A stretch of 64,000 nucleotides of DNA from Massiliimicrobium timonense (GTDB lineage Bacteria > Bacillota_I > Bacilli_A > Erysipelotrichales > Coprobacillaceae): contig NZ_NFLJ01000009.1 of the NCBI RefSeq assembly GCF_002160865.1, positions 1 to 64,000 on the forward strand, in the 5' to 3' direction. Below are positions 54,526-62,615 of this stretch, piece by piece. The notes under the pieces are model-generated. The model did no database searches. It saw only the letters and a program-made list of their open reading frames with translations, and was not told the origin of the DNA. Made by a program: the position numbers and the translations under genes. Position 1 is the first letter of the stretch; each line of letters begins with the position of its first letter.

Positions 54526-54960
54526 TTATTCTTCTTTTTCAGACTCATCCATTGTAATATTGCCAGATACGCCAATATTTTTAGGAGTACATAAGAAAAT
54601 TTTAGGTCCAATTTGTTGAATATCACCTTCAATTGCAAAAATAACACCACTTAAGAAATCAATCACACGTTTTGACTGTTCTTTTTGTAAACGATGTAAA
54701 TTCACAACTGCTGCTCTTTTTTGTTTTAAATACGTCGCAATTTCCTGTGTTTCTTTATATGCACGTGGTTCAAACAAAATCAAATGACTATCTTTATTTG
54801 CACTTAATGCTTTCATTGCATCAGTTGTTTTTGTAGATTTTGCTTTTTCAAACAAACTTGTTTTTCCATTGTCTTCTTCCTGATCTATTTCTTGATTTTC
54901 ATAAACATCATCATCGTCTTCTTCAAAAAACCATTTCTTTACTTTTTCACCGTATCCCAT
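54526..54960 (-). CDS. sepF: Cell-division protein SepF
   Basis: SepF anchors FtsZ to the membrane and shapes the septum. The 144-residue protein has the N-terminal membrane-targeting helix MGYGEKVKKWFF, an acidic Asp/Glu linker, and the C-terminal SepF domain with ILFEPRAYKETQEIA, AVVNLHRLQKEQSKRVIDFLSG-type block and IFLCTP. AAGGAGG precedes the ATG. A -10 TATAAT is seen at 54988-54993 (minus strand), so it may have its own promoter. Confidence 0.95.
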   Translation of the reverse strand: MGYGEKVKKWFFEEDDDDVYENQEIDQEEDNGKTSLFEKAKSTKTTDAMKALSANKDSHLILFEPRAYKETQEIATYLKQKRAAVVNLHRLQKEQSKRVIDFLSGVIFAIEGDIQQIGPKIFLCTPKNIGVSGNITMDESEKEE

Positions 54961-55053
54961 GAGGTAACCTCCTTACATCTATACATCATTATATCATATA
55001 ATATGTATGAAAAAAAGAGGAAAATACGGGAAATATTACATCACTTAAAGGAT

Positions 55054-55296
55054 TTAAGAACATTCTACATGAACAAGAATAACATCTTCTCCAATCGTTA
55101 TAATATGCTCGATAGGAATAACAATGGCTGGTGGCCCTTTAAAAAAACAAATAAACTTAAAAGCTGAAAAACGTTCAACAATCAAAGCCTGTATACATTG
55201 ACAAAGCGGATCTATTTCTAAATCAACAACATATCCTATTTTACATCCCGTTGAAGCATCAATAACATCCTTGCTTTGTAAAGCTAAAAAACGCAT
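55054..55296 (-). CDS. ylmC: PRC-barrel sporulation-associated protein YlmC/YmxH
   Basis: The 80-residue protein is a single PRC-barrel: it starts MRFLALQSKDVIDASTGCKIG and has the VPIEHIITIG-like region. This small family is sporulation-associated in Bacillota; a precise role is unknown. It lies 25 bases after sigG, as in B. subtilis, where ylmC follows sigG. GGGGTGATAG precedes the ATG. Confidence 0.9.
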   Translation of the reverse strand: MRFLALQSKDVIDASTGCKIGYVVDLEIDPLCQCIQALIVERFSAFKFICFFKGPPAIVIPIEHIITIGEDVILVHVECS

Positions 55297-55321
55297 TCTA
55301 TCACCCCTATAATATATGCCA

Positions 55322-56104
55322 TTATCTGGTCATATATTTCTTTAAATGGGATAAAGCCTGTTTTTCTATGCGTGAAACCTGTGCCTGTGAAATCATTAAG
55401 TCCTTAGCAATTTCACTTTGTGTAAAGCCTTCAAAATAACGTTCTTTGATAATGCGTAATTCTTTTTGATCGAGATGATGCATAGCTTTTTGTAAATCAA
55501 TCGATCTTTGCATATCATCCATAGCGTTATGATGGTCAGGAATTTGACTTTCTAAATCAATCGGACCATTTCCATCATTTTGAACTTCCTGAGATAAAGA
55601 AGATACATTATGTGTCGATGACAGAGCTTCAACAAGCGTATATTCGTCTATTTTCAATAAACGGGACAGTTCTTGAAAAGAAGCTTCACGATGATGTTTT
55701 TTCAAATAATCTTCATTCATCACTAAAGCCTTATAAGCAATATCTCGTAAAGAACGTGGAATACGCATAGGTGAACTTTCTCGTAAGTAGCGTTTCATTT
55801 CTCCTAATATCAAAGGAACCGCATAGGTAGAAAATCGAACTTCTAAAGACGTATCAAAATGATCGATAGCTTTGATTAACCCAATGACACCAACTTGAAA
55901 TAAATCATCTAAATTACTCACACGCTGTTGATATTTTTGAACAAGAGATAAAACCAGTTTTAAATTAGAAAGAACAAGTTTTTCTTTTATCTGTGGGTCT
56001 TGATTTTGTTGATATAATTTCAACAATTCCATTGTTTGATGATATGATAACTGTTCAAATCGTTCAACATCATTTCCATTCAAATCAACTTTATATCTTG
56101 ACAT
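55322..56104 (-). CDS. sigG: Forespore RNA-polymerase sigma factor sigma-G
   Basis: Sigma-G drives late forespore genes. The 260-residue protein starts MSRYKVDLNG and has region 2 (LVLSNLKLVLSLVQKYQQR, DDLFQVGVIGLIKAIDHFD, RFSTYAVPLILGEMKRYLRE), region 3 (PRSLRDIAYKAL) and region 4 with the helix-turn-helix SEIAKDLMISQAQVSRIEKQA. The start and ILGEMKRYLRESSPMRIPRSL block identify sigma-G rather than sigma-F. It follows sigE by 44 bases, the classic order. The start ATG has GAGGAG upstream. A weak hairpin can pair AACTC with GAGTT over the ribosome site. Confidence 0.95.
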   Translation of the reverse strand: MSRYKVDLNGNDVERFEQLSYHQTMELLKLYQQNQDPQIKEKLVLSNLKLVLSLVQKYQQRVSNLDDLFQVGVIGLIKAIDHFDTSLEVRFSTYAVPLILGEMKRYLRESSPMRIPRSLRDIAYKALVMNEDYLKKHHREASFQELSRLLKIDEYTLVEALSSTHNVSSLSQEVQNDGNGPIDLESQIPDHHNAMDDMQRSIDLQKAMHHLDQKELRIIKERYFEGFTQSEIAKDLMISQAQVSRIEKQALSHLKKYMTR

Positions 56105-56148
56105 GGATTCAACTCCTCATAACAGAGTTTCTCCATTTTTATTTGACA

Positions 56149-56841
56149 TTATTCATCATCTTTCAATTTATTTCTTAATTTTTTTATAATTTTTTTCTCC
56201 AGTCTTGAAATATATGATTGAGAAATTCCCAATATTTCAGCCACATCTTTTTGTGTTAATTCTTCATGCCCTATCAAACCATAACGCATCATTAAAATTT
56301 GTTGTTCTCTAGGATTTAAATAATGCAAAGCATGATAAAATTTTTCCTTTTGATCATTATGTTCAATCTCATCTTGAACAATATCTTTATCCGTACCAAT
56401 AATATCTGATAATAAGAGTTCATTTCCATCATAATCAACATTTAATGGTTCATCTAAAGAGATTTCTTGTCTTAATTTATTATTTTTTCTTAAAAACATG
56501 AGAATTTCATTTTCAATACAACGTGAAGCATATGTCGCCAATTTAATATTTTTATCCATATTAAAAGTATTCACTGCTTTAACCAGCCCAATCGTTCCAA
56601 TACTAATTAAATCCTCAATATTTCCATTTTGCATAGAATCATACTTTTTAGCTACATAGACAACTAACCTTAAGTTATGTTCAATCAGTAAATCTTTAGC
56701 ATCTTCATCACCATTTTGTAGTTTTAATAAGGCTTCCTTTTCTTCTTTTCCCTTTAAAGGTGCTTTTAATACATCATGTCTACCAATATAAAACAGTGAT
56801 TTCTTTTTAGTAAACCATTCCTTTAACAACAGTAAAATCAT
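56149..56841 (-). CDS. sigE: Mother-cell RNA-polymerase sigma factor sigma-E (pro-form)
   Basis: Sigma-E directs early mother-cell transcription after cleavage of an N-terminal pro-sequence by SpoIIGA. The 230-residue protein has region 2 ([53 protein letters not shown]), the acidic SLDEPLN segment and region 4 ([22 protein letters not shown]), all close to sigma-E. The pro-region is short: [20 protein letters not shown], with FYIG at 17-20 aligning to the VYYIGG at the B. subtilis cleavage site. GGGAGGG precedes the ATG. It overlaps spoIIGA by four bases. Confidence 0.95.
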   Translation of the reverse strand: MILLLLKEWFTKKKSLFYIGRHDVLKAPLKGKEEKEALLKLQNGDEDAKDLLIEHNLRLVVYVAKKYDSMQNGNIEDLISIGTIGLVKAVNTFNMDKNIKLATYASRCIENEILMFLRKNNKLRQEISLDEPLNVDYDGNELLLSDIIGTDKDIVQDEIEHNDQKEKFYHALHYLNPREQQILMMRYGLIGHEELTQKDVAEILGISQSYISRLEKKIIKKLRNKLKDDE

Positions 56842-57557
56842 AATAACCCTCCCATTAATTGTTGATTTAAAATACAGTCATACTGCGATGATGATATAAT
56901 CCCAGCATAAACATTGTGCAGTTTTTGATTATGAATCGTAATATCCGACAATAGAATTAAATCAATCCGTTCTTGTTGACTGGCTGTTTCAATCCATATT
57001 TGATCAATCACTGAATAATTGCCGACTATCTCACGATTCAAAAAAATAACTGGACTGCCTCGATATGTGACTTGATTCCCATTATCAATAAACCCTTCAT
57101 AGATTTTTCCTTGTAAACAGACTTTAACGCTTTGATGATGAATGCGTTGACGCGATAAATACACATAAAAATAACTGATAATGATCACTATCAAAGCAAT
57201 AACAAATAAATATGAAAATTGACATTCTTCAATAAGAAGCACACCTTGAAATATAATCGATGATGGTAGAAGCCATTGAACAAATGAAAGAATAGAAAAA
57301 TAAATAAATAAGTAAACTGGATAATAAATATAAATCAACCGTCTAAAATAAAAAAACGTTAATATAAAATCATAAACCAGTAAAAAACCTGTAAACAAAT
57401 CTACAAATAAAAAAACAATAGAGATATTATATGTGAAAACATATAAGCAAAGTTTTTTGATTGTTATTTGAATATTTAACAAAAAAGATAATATTTCAAA
57501 ACATAATAATATAAGAATTGCATTCATGAAATATGTGACTTCTATATAAACATTCAT
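56838..57557 (-). CDS. spoIIGA: Sigma-E factor processing peptidase SpoIIGA
   Basis: SpoIIGA is a membrane aspartic protease that activates pro-sigma-E. The 239-residue protein has five N-terminal transmembrane helices (residues 5-140) and a C-terminal protease domain with the active-site motif FIDNGN (D158; usually DSGN or DTGN), then [10 protein letters not shown]. It is shorter than B. subtilis SpoIIGA (309 residues). The ATG at 57557 follows GAGGGTGATC. It overlaps sigE by four bases, the universal arrangement. Confidence 0.9.
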   Translation of the reverse strand: MNVYIEVTYFMNAILILLCFEILSFLLNIQITIKKLCLYVFTYNISIVFLFVDLFTGFLLVYDFILTFFYFRRLIYIYYPVYLFIYFSILSFVQWLLPSSIIFQGVLLIEECQFSYLFVIALIVIIISYFYVYLSRQRIHHQSVKVCLQGKIYEGFIDNGNQVTYRGSPVIFLNREIVGNYSVIDQIWIETASQQERIDLILLSDITIHNQKLHNVYAGIISSSQYDCILNQQLMGGLL

Positions 57558-57574
57558 CTTGATCACCCTCTTTC

Positions 57575-57608
57575 ATTATAGAGAAATCAAGATAAAAATG
57601 ATGTCAAA
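57575..57608 (-). promoter_or_regulatory. spoIIGA: spoIIG-type Spo0A-dependent promoter
   Basis: On the minus strand TTGACA (57602-57607) and TATAAT (57575-57580) are separated by 21 bases, too far for a normal sigma-A promoter. Both hexamers are perfect matches. TTTGACA (57602-57608) differs by one base from the 0A-box TTCGACA. The B. subtilis spoIIG promoter has the same over-long spacing (22 bases) and Spo0A sites at the -35. Confidence 0.72.
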
Positions 57609-57640
57609 AAAAGATTGAAAGTATAATCACTTTCAATCTT
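57602..57640 (-). terminator. Terminator of nifJ
   Basis: AAGATTGAAAGT (57611-57622) pairs with ACTTTCAATCTT (57629-57640). Seven T residues follow on the minus strand and merge into the spoIIG -35 box. Confidence 0.9.
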
Positions 57641-57648
57641 TCATATCA

Positions 57649-60600
57649 CTATTCATTAGCCATAACATCTAAACGATGACGACGTTTCATAGCATCTTTT
57701 TCACATTTATCCATTAATCCTTCGGCATGTTCTGGATTGACTTTAGATAATTGAGCGAATCTGTTTTCACTTAATAAGAAATCTTTGAATTTTGTGAAAT
57801 CAGGTTCTTTAGAATCTAACTGTAATGGATTCTTTCCTTGTTCTTCTAAACGAGGATCATATCTTAATAAGTTGAAGTATCCACATTCAACAGCACGTTT
57901 TTGTTGTTGTTGATGATTTGCTAAACCACCTTTAATACCATGTTCCATACATGGAGAATAAGCAATAATTAATGATGGTCCATCATAAGCTTCTGCTTCT
58001 TTGAAAGCTTTAATTGTCTGCATTGGATTTGCTCCCATAGCCACTTGTGCTACATAAACATGTCCATATGCCATAGCAATTTGTGCTAAATCTTTTTTGG
58101 CAACTGTTTTTCCACCAGCAGTAAATTTAGCGATAGATCCAGCTTGTGAAGATTTAGAAGATTGTCCACCAGTATTTGAATAAACTTCTGTATCAAGAAC
58201 TAAGATATTAACATTTTGATCATTAGCAAGAACATGGTCTAATCCACCATAACCGATGTCATAAGCCCATCCATCTCCACCAATAATCCATTGAGATTTT
58301 GTAACAAGTTCACCTTTCATATCTAATAATTCTTTGATACCTTCACATTTTGAAGCTTCAACTAAAGATACTAATTGATCATAGAGTTTTCTTTCTTCAA
58401 CTCTTTGACCTTTAACACTTGCATATTGATCTAATACAGTTTGAAGTTCTGGTTCACATTCAGCTTTATTTCCTTCAATGATTTCTAAGATACGTTTAGC
58501 CATATAATTTTCAGCTAATTTCATACCAAATCCATATTCAGCATTATCTTCAAATAATGAGTTAGCCCATGCAGGTCCTTGTCCATTTTCATCAATTGTA
58601 CAAGGTGTTGAAGGTGTAGAACCACTATAGATTGAACTACATCCAGTTGCATTCGCAATTCTCATATCAGCTCCAAATAACTGAGAAGCCAGACGATAAT
58701 ATGGTGTTTCACCACATCCACCACAAGCACCAGATACTTCAAAGTATGGACGCATGAATCCCACACCTTTGACTGTTGTTGTTGGGTAGCGATCAGCTTT
58801 ATATGTCACTTTTGAATAAATATGATCAGCTAAAGAAGCATGTGGTAATTCTTCTTTTACTGGCACCATAGATAAAGCTTTCTTTCCAGCTTTACCTGGA
58901 CATTCAGTCACACATAATCCACAACCAACACAGTTATCTGGAGAAACTTGGATACGATAAACTAATCCATCAACATTTCTACCAATTGGTTTTAAAACAT
59001 CATTTGAAATATCTTCTGGCATAGCTTTCATTTCATCTTCATCAATTAAGAAAGCACGAATTGTTGCATGAGGACAAACCATAACACAGTTATTACATTG
59101 GATACAGTTTTCTTTTTCCCAACGTGGTACATCAATAGCAATCGCACGTTTTTCTTTAATCGCAACACCAGATTTCATTGAACCATCTAATTTATCCATA
59201 AATGCTGAAACAGGTAAATCATAACCATCTAAGGCATTGATTGGTGCAACGAAGTTATCAAAGTAATCGTCACCAGTTCTTGTTCTTGTAGAAGTCACTG
59301 TTAAATCAGACCAGCTGGTATCAACAGGTACTTCAACAATCGCATCTTTTCCAGCATCAATAGCTTTATAGTTCATTTCAACAATAGCGTCACCTTTTTT
59401 ACCATATGTTTTTTTAGCCATAGCTTTCATATATTCAACAGCTTTATCAACTGGTAAAATCTGTGGATTTAATGCAAAGAATGCAGATTGAAGAATTGTA
59501 TTTGTATGTCTTCCCATACCAATTTCACTAGCAATCTTTGTAGCATTAATGATATAGAATTTCGCATTCTTATCAGCTAATTGTTTCTTTAATTTATTTG
59601 GTAAATAATCAACAATTTCTTTTTCATCAAATTCTGTATTTAATAAGAATGTTCCACCATTCTTTAAGTTTTTCAACATATCATATTTCAATACATAGTT
59701 ATCTAATGAACATGAAATAAAGTCAGCATTATTGACATAATATGTTGCACGAATTGGTGTATGACCAAATCTTAAGTTAGAACGAGTTGCTCCACCTGCT
59801 TTTTTACTATCATATGCAAAATAAGCCTGTGAATATAAATCTGTATGATCACCAATAATCTTAATAGAAGATTTATTTGCTGACACTGTTCCATCTGATC
59901 CTAAACCATAGAATAAACAAGATGTATAATCTGCATCAACATGGAAGTTTTCATCTTCTTTTAATGATAGATGAGTTACATCATCATTAATACCAATTGT
60001 AAATGATGTAAATGGATTTTCATCTAATAAATGATCGTAAACAGCTTTGATTTGACGTGGTGTTGTATCTTTAGAACCCATACCATAACGTCCACCAATC
60101 ACTTTGATCTTTGTATCTTTTAAAACTGAACATACATCTAAGTATAATGGTTCACCAGTTGCTCCCATTTCTTTTGTACGATCTAATACAGCAACTTTTT
60201 CTACAGTTTCTGGTAAAACACTTAATAAATATTTTGGTGAGAATGGACGATAGAGATGAACTTTAACTAATCCAACACGATCTCCACGTTTATTCATTTC
60301 ATCAATTGTTTCTTTAATTGTTTCAGTCACAGAACCCATTGCAATAATAACACGTGATGCATCTTTTGCTCCATAATATGTAAATGGTGCATATTCACGA
60401 CCAGTGATTTCTGAAATCTTTTTCATGTAGTCAGCAACAACTTCCACAACAGCTTCATAATGTTTATTTTGTGCTTCTCTACCTTGGAAATAAATATCAT
60501 CGTTTTCTGCTCCACCACGTTCAATTGGATTTGTATGTGGATTTAATGCTTGAGCTTTAAATTTCTTTAATGCTTCTTTATCTAATAAACTTTCTAAAAC

Positions 60601-61167
60601 ATCATAATCCATGACTTCTACTTTTTGAATTTCATGAGAAGTTCTAAATCCATCAAAGAAATGAATCACAGGAACACTCGCTTTAATTGCAGTTAAATGT
60701 GCAATACCTCCTAAATCCATAACTTCCTGAACGCTATGAGAACAAATCATAGGAACACCAATTTGACGACATGCATAAATATCTTGATGATCCCCAAAAA
60801 TATTTAAAGCACGTGTTGCTAAAGCTCTGGCAGCCACGTGGAATACACCAGGCAATAATTCACCTTGAATTTTATACAAGTTTGGTATCATCAATAATAA
60901 ACCTTGAGATGCCGTAAATGTAGTTGCTAACGCACCACCTTGCAATGCTCCATGTACAGCTCCAGCAGCTCCAGCTTCTGACTGCATTTCGATAACATTA
61001 ACTGCTGAACCAAAAATATTTTTCTTTCCTTGAGCAGCCCATGTTTCCGCATTTTCAGCCATTGGAGAAGATGGTGTAATTGGATAAATACTAGCAACTT
61101 CACTAAATGCATATGCGACATGTGCAGCAGCAGTATTTCCATCCATTGATAAATACTTTTTAGACAT
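57649..61167 (-). CDS. nifJ: Pyruvate:ferredoxin/flavodoxin oxidoreductase
   Basis: This single-chain enzyme turns pyruvate and CoA into acetyl-CoA and CO2, reducing ferredoxin or flavodoxin; it is a hallmark of anaerobic metabolism. The 1172-residue protein has the N-terminal pyruvate-binding domain (AYPITPSSPMAE-type start), the CoA/gamma domains, two 4Fe-4S clusters in the ferredoxin part (CIQCNNCVMVCPHA and CVGCGLCVTECPG), and the C-terminal TPP domain (GGDGWAYDIGYGGLDHV, EVYSNTGGQSSKSS). AGGAGG precedes the ATG. A -10 TATACT lies upstream. It is monocistronic with a strong terminator. Confidence 0.97.
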   Translation of the reverse strand: MSKKYLSMDGNTAAAHVAYAFSEVASIYPITPSSPMAENAETWAAQGKKNIFGSAVNVIEMQSEAGAAGAVHGALQGGALATTFTASQGLLLMIPNLYKIQGELLPGVFHVAARALATRALNIFGDHQDIYACRQIGVPMICSHSVQEVMDLGGIAHLTAIKASVPVIHFFDGFRTSHEIQKVEVMDYDVLESLLDKEALKKFKAQALNPHTNPIERGGAENDDIYFQGREAQNKHYEAVVEVVADYMKKISEITGREYAPFTYYGAKDASRVIIAMGSVTETIKETIDEMNKRGDRVGLVKVHLYRPFSPKYLLSVLPETVEKVAVLDRTKEMGATGEPLYLDVCSVLKDTKIKVIGGRYGMGSKDTTPRQIKAVYDHLLDENPFTSFTIGINDDVTHLSLKEDENFHVDADYTSCLFYGLGSDGTVSANKSSIKIIGDHTDLYSQAYFAYDSKKAGGATRSNLRFGHTPIRATYYVNNADFISCSLDNYVLKYDMLKNLKNGGTFLLNTEFDEKEIVDYLPNKLKKQLADKNAKFYIINATKIASEIGMGRHTNTILQSAFFALNPQILPVDKAVEYMKAMAKKTYGKKGDAIVEMNYKAIDAGKDAIVEVPVDTSWSDLTVTSTRTRTGDDYFDNFVAPINALDGYDLPVSAFMDKLDGSMKSGVAIKEKRAIAIDVPRWEKENCIQCNNCVMVCPHATIRAFLIDEDEMKAMPEDISNDVLKPIGRNVDGLVYRIQVSPDNCVGCGLCVTECPGKAGKKALSMVPVKEELPHASLADHIYSKVTYKADRYPTTTVKGVGFMRPYFEVSGACGGCGETPYYRLASQLFGADMRIANATGCSSIYSGSTPSTPCTIDENGQGPAWANSLFEDNAEYGFGMKLAENYMAKRILEIIEGNKAECEPELQTVLDQYASVKGQRVEERKLYDQLVSLVEASKCEGIKELLDMKGELVTKSQWIIGGDGWAYDIGYGGLDHVLANDQNVNILVLDTEVYSNTGGQSSKSSQAGSIAKFTAGGKTVAKKDLAQIAMAYGHVYVAQVAMGANPMQTIKAFKEAEAYDGPSLIIAYSPCMEHGIKGGLANHQQQQKRAVECGYFNLLRYDPRLEEQGKNPLQLDSKEPDFTKFKDFLLSENRFAQLSKVNPEHAEGLMDKCEKDAMKRRHRLDVMANE

Positions 61168-61345
61168 AATTTTCTTTCCTCCTATACCCTATAGTATACT
61201 CTTATTGATAAGAAATTTCCATAAGAAAACTTTATTTTCATCATAAACTCATAAAAATCTCAATATTTTCTATTTCTTGTCAAATCCACTTTTTTTATCA
61301 ATCAAAAAATGATAGAATAATGGCGAAAAATGAAAGGAGTCACGC

Positions 61346-62587
61346 ATGAAAAAAAGAAACTGTTTTATTGGACAATCCGGTGGTCCAACTGTCGCAATTA
61401 ATGCCTCACTTGCCGGAATCATCCATGCCTGTAAAGAAAGTCAACAATTTGAACATGTCTATGGAATGGTTAATGGTATCATGGGATTATTGGAAAGTCG
61501 TTACATAGATTTACTGGAACTCTTTGATAATCAGGAACATTTAGATCAACTGATGCATTCCCCAGCTATGTATCTAGGATCATGTCGCTATAAATTACCT
61601 CATTTTCAAGATGATCCTCAAACTTACGAGAGATTATTCCATACTTTTCAACAATTAAATATTACTGATTTCTATTACATTGGTGGCAATGATTCAATGG
61701 ATACAGTGGCTAAATTATCAGCATATGCCAATACTATTCAATCTTCTATTCGTTTTGTTGGTATTCCTAAAACGATTGATAATGATTTAATGGGAACAGA
61801 CCATACACCCGGTTTTGGATCAGCCGCAAAATATGTTGCGACTTCTATGTTGGAAATTGCTTATGACAGTTCCATTTACAAATTGGATGCTGTAACCATT
61901 GTAGAAATCATGGGAAGAAATGCAGGTTGGCTGACAGCTGCCAGTGCTCTTGCCAGAACTCAATGCAATGAAGCCCCTGATTTGATTTATCTTCCTGAAG
62001 TTCCTTTTTCTACAGAAAAATTTTTAGATGATATTCGTGAAGTGTTCCGTCACAAAAAGAATATTATTATAGCTGTAAGTGAAGGAATCAAAAATGAAAA
62101 TGGTGAATATTTGGATTCTGATTCTAAATATACAAAACGTGATGCTTTTGGTCATGTTCTTCATTCCGGGACAGGAAAAGTTTTAGAATCACTTGTCTAC
62201 CAGGAATTTAAATGTAAAGTCCGCAGCATTGAGCTTAATGTTTTACAAAGATGTGCTATGCATATTGCTTCAAAGGTTGACTTAGAAGAATCTTTCCAGA
62301 TTGGCGAGGCTGCTGTTCAAGCATCTATGGCAGGTCAAACAGGCATCATGATGACTTTTGAACGTCTACAAAATCAACCTTATCAAATCAAATGTAGTTA
62401 TCAGGATGTTTTAAAAATTGCAAATTTAGAACAACGTATACCTGTAGAATGGATCAATGATGCTCATAATGACATTACACCTGAACTCTACAATTATCTT
62501 ATTCCTTTAATTCAAGGTGAAGTCACTGTTCAATTTGAAAATGGTATTCCATGTTATAGTAATATTTCTCATTTACGTTATAAATAA
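61346..62587 (+). CDS. Phosphofructokinase family protein with PPi-type motif
   Basis: The 413-residue enzyme belongs to the PFK family that phosphorylates fructose 6-phosphate. It has FIGQSGGPTVAINASL, GGNDSMDT (113-120), GIPKTIDNDLMGTDHTPGFG and MGRNAGWLTA. ATP-dependent enzymes have GGDGS; an Asp in place of the second Gly (as in GGDDS or GGNDS) blocks ATP and favours pyrophosphate. The length also fits the clostridial PPi-PFK group. So PPi-dependent activity is the better guess. AAAGGAG precedes the ATG. The gene stands alone, divergent from nifJ. Confidence 0.88.
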   Translation: MKKRNCFIGQSGGPTVAINASLAGIIHACKESQQFEHVYGMVNGIMGLLESRYIDLLELFDNQEHLDQLMHSPAMYLGSCRYKLPHFQDDPQTYERLFHTFQQLNITDFYYIGGNDSMDTVAKLSAYANTIQSSIRFVGIPKTIDNDLMGTDHTPGFGSAAKYVATSMLEIAYDSSIYKLDAVTIVEIMGRNAGWLTAASALARTQCNEAPDLIYLPEVPFSTEKFLDDIREVFRHKKNIIIAVSEGIKNENGEYLDSDSKYTKRDAFGHVLHSGTGKVLESLVYQEFKCKVRSIELNVLQRCAMHIASKVDLEESFQIGEAAVQASMAGQTGIMMTFERLQNQPYQIKCSYQDVLKIANLEQRIPVEWINDAHNDITPELYNYLIPLIQGEVTVQFENGIPCYSNISHLRYK

Positions 62588-62615
62588 AAACCACGTTTTG
62601 GCGTGGTTTTTATTT
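62582..62615. terminator. Two-way terminator between PFK and transglutaminase genes
   Basis: AAATAAAAACCACG (62582-62595) pairs perfectly with CGTGGTTTTTATTT (62602-62615) around TTTTGG. It overlaps both stop codons and serves both convergent genes. Confidence 0.9.

Noticed and set aside
54998-55060. CTTAAA-TCC-TTTAAG palindrome between ylmC and sepF as a terminator
   Set aside because: No T run follows on the minus strand, and the stem is short and A/T-only.
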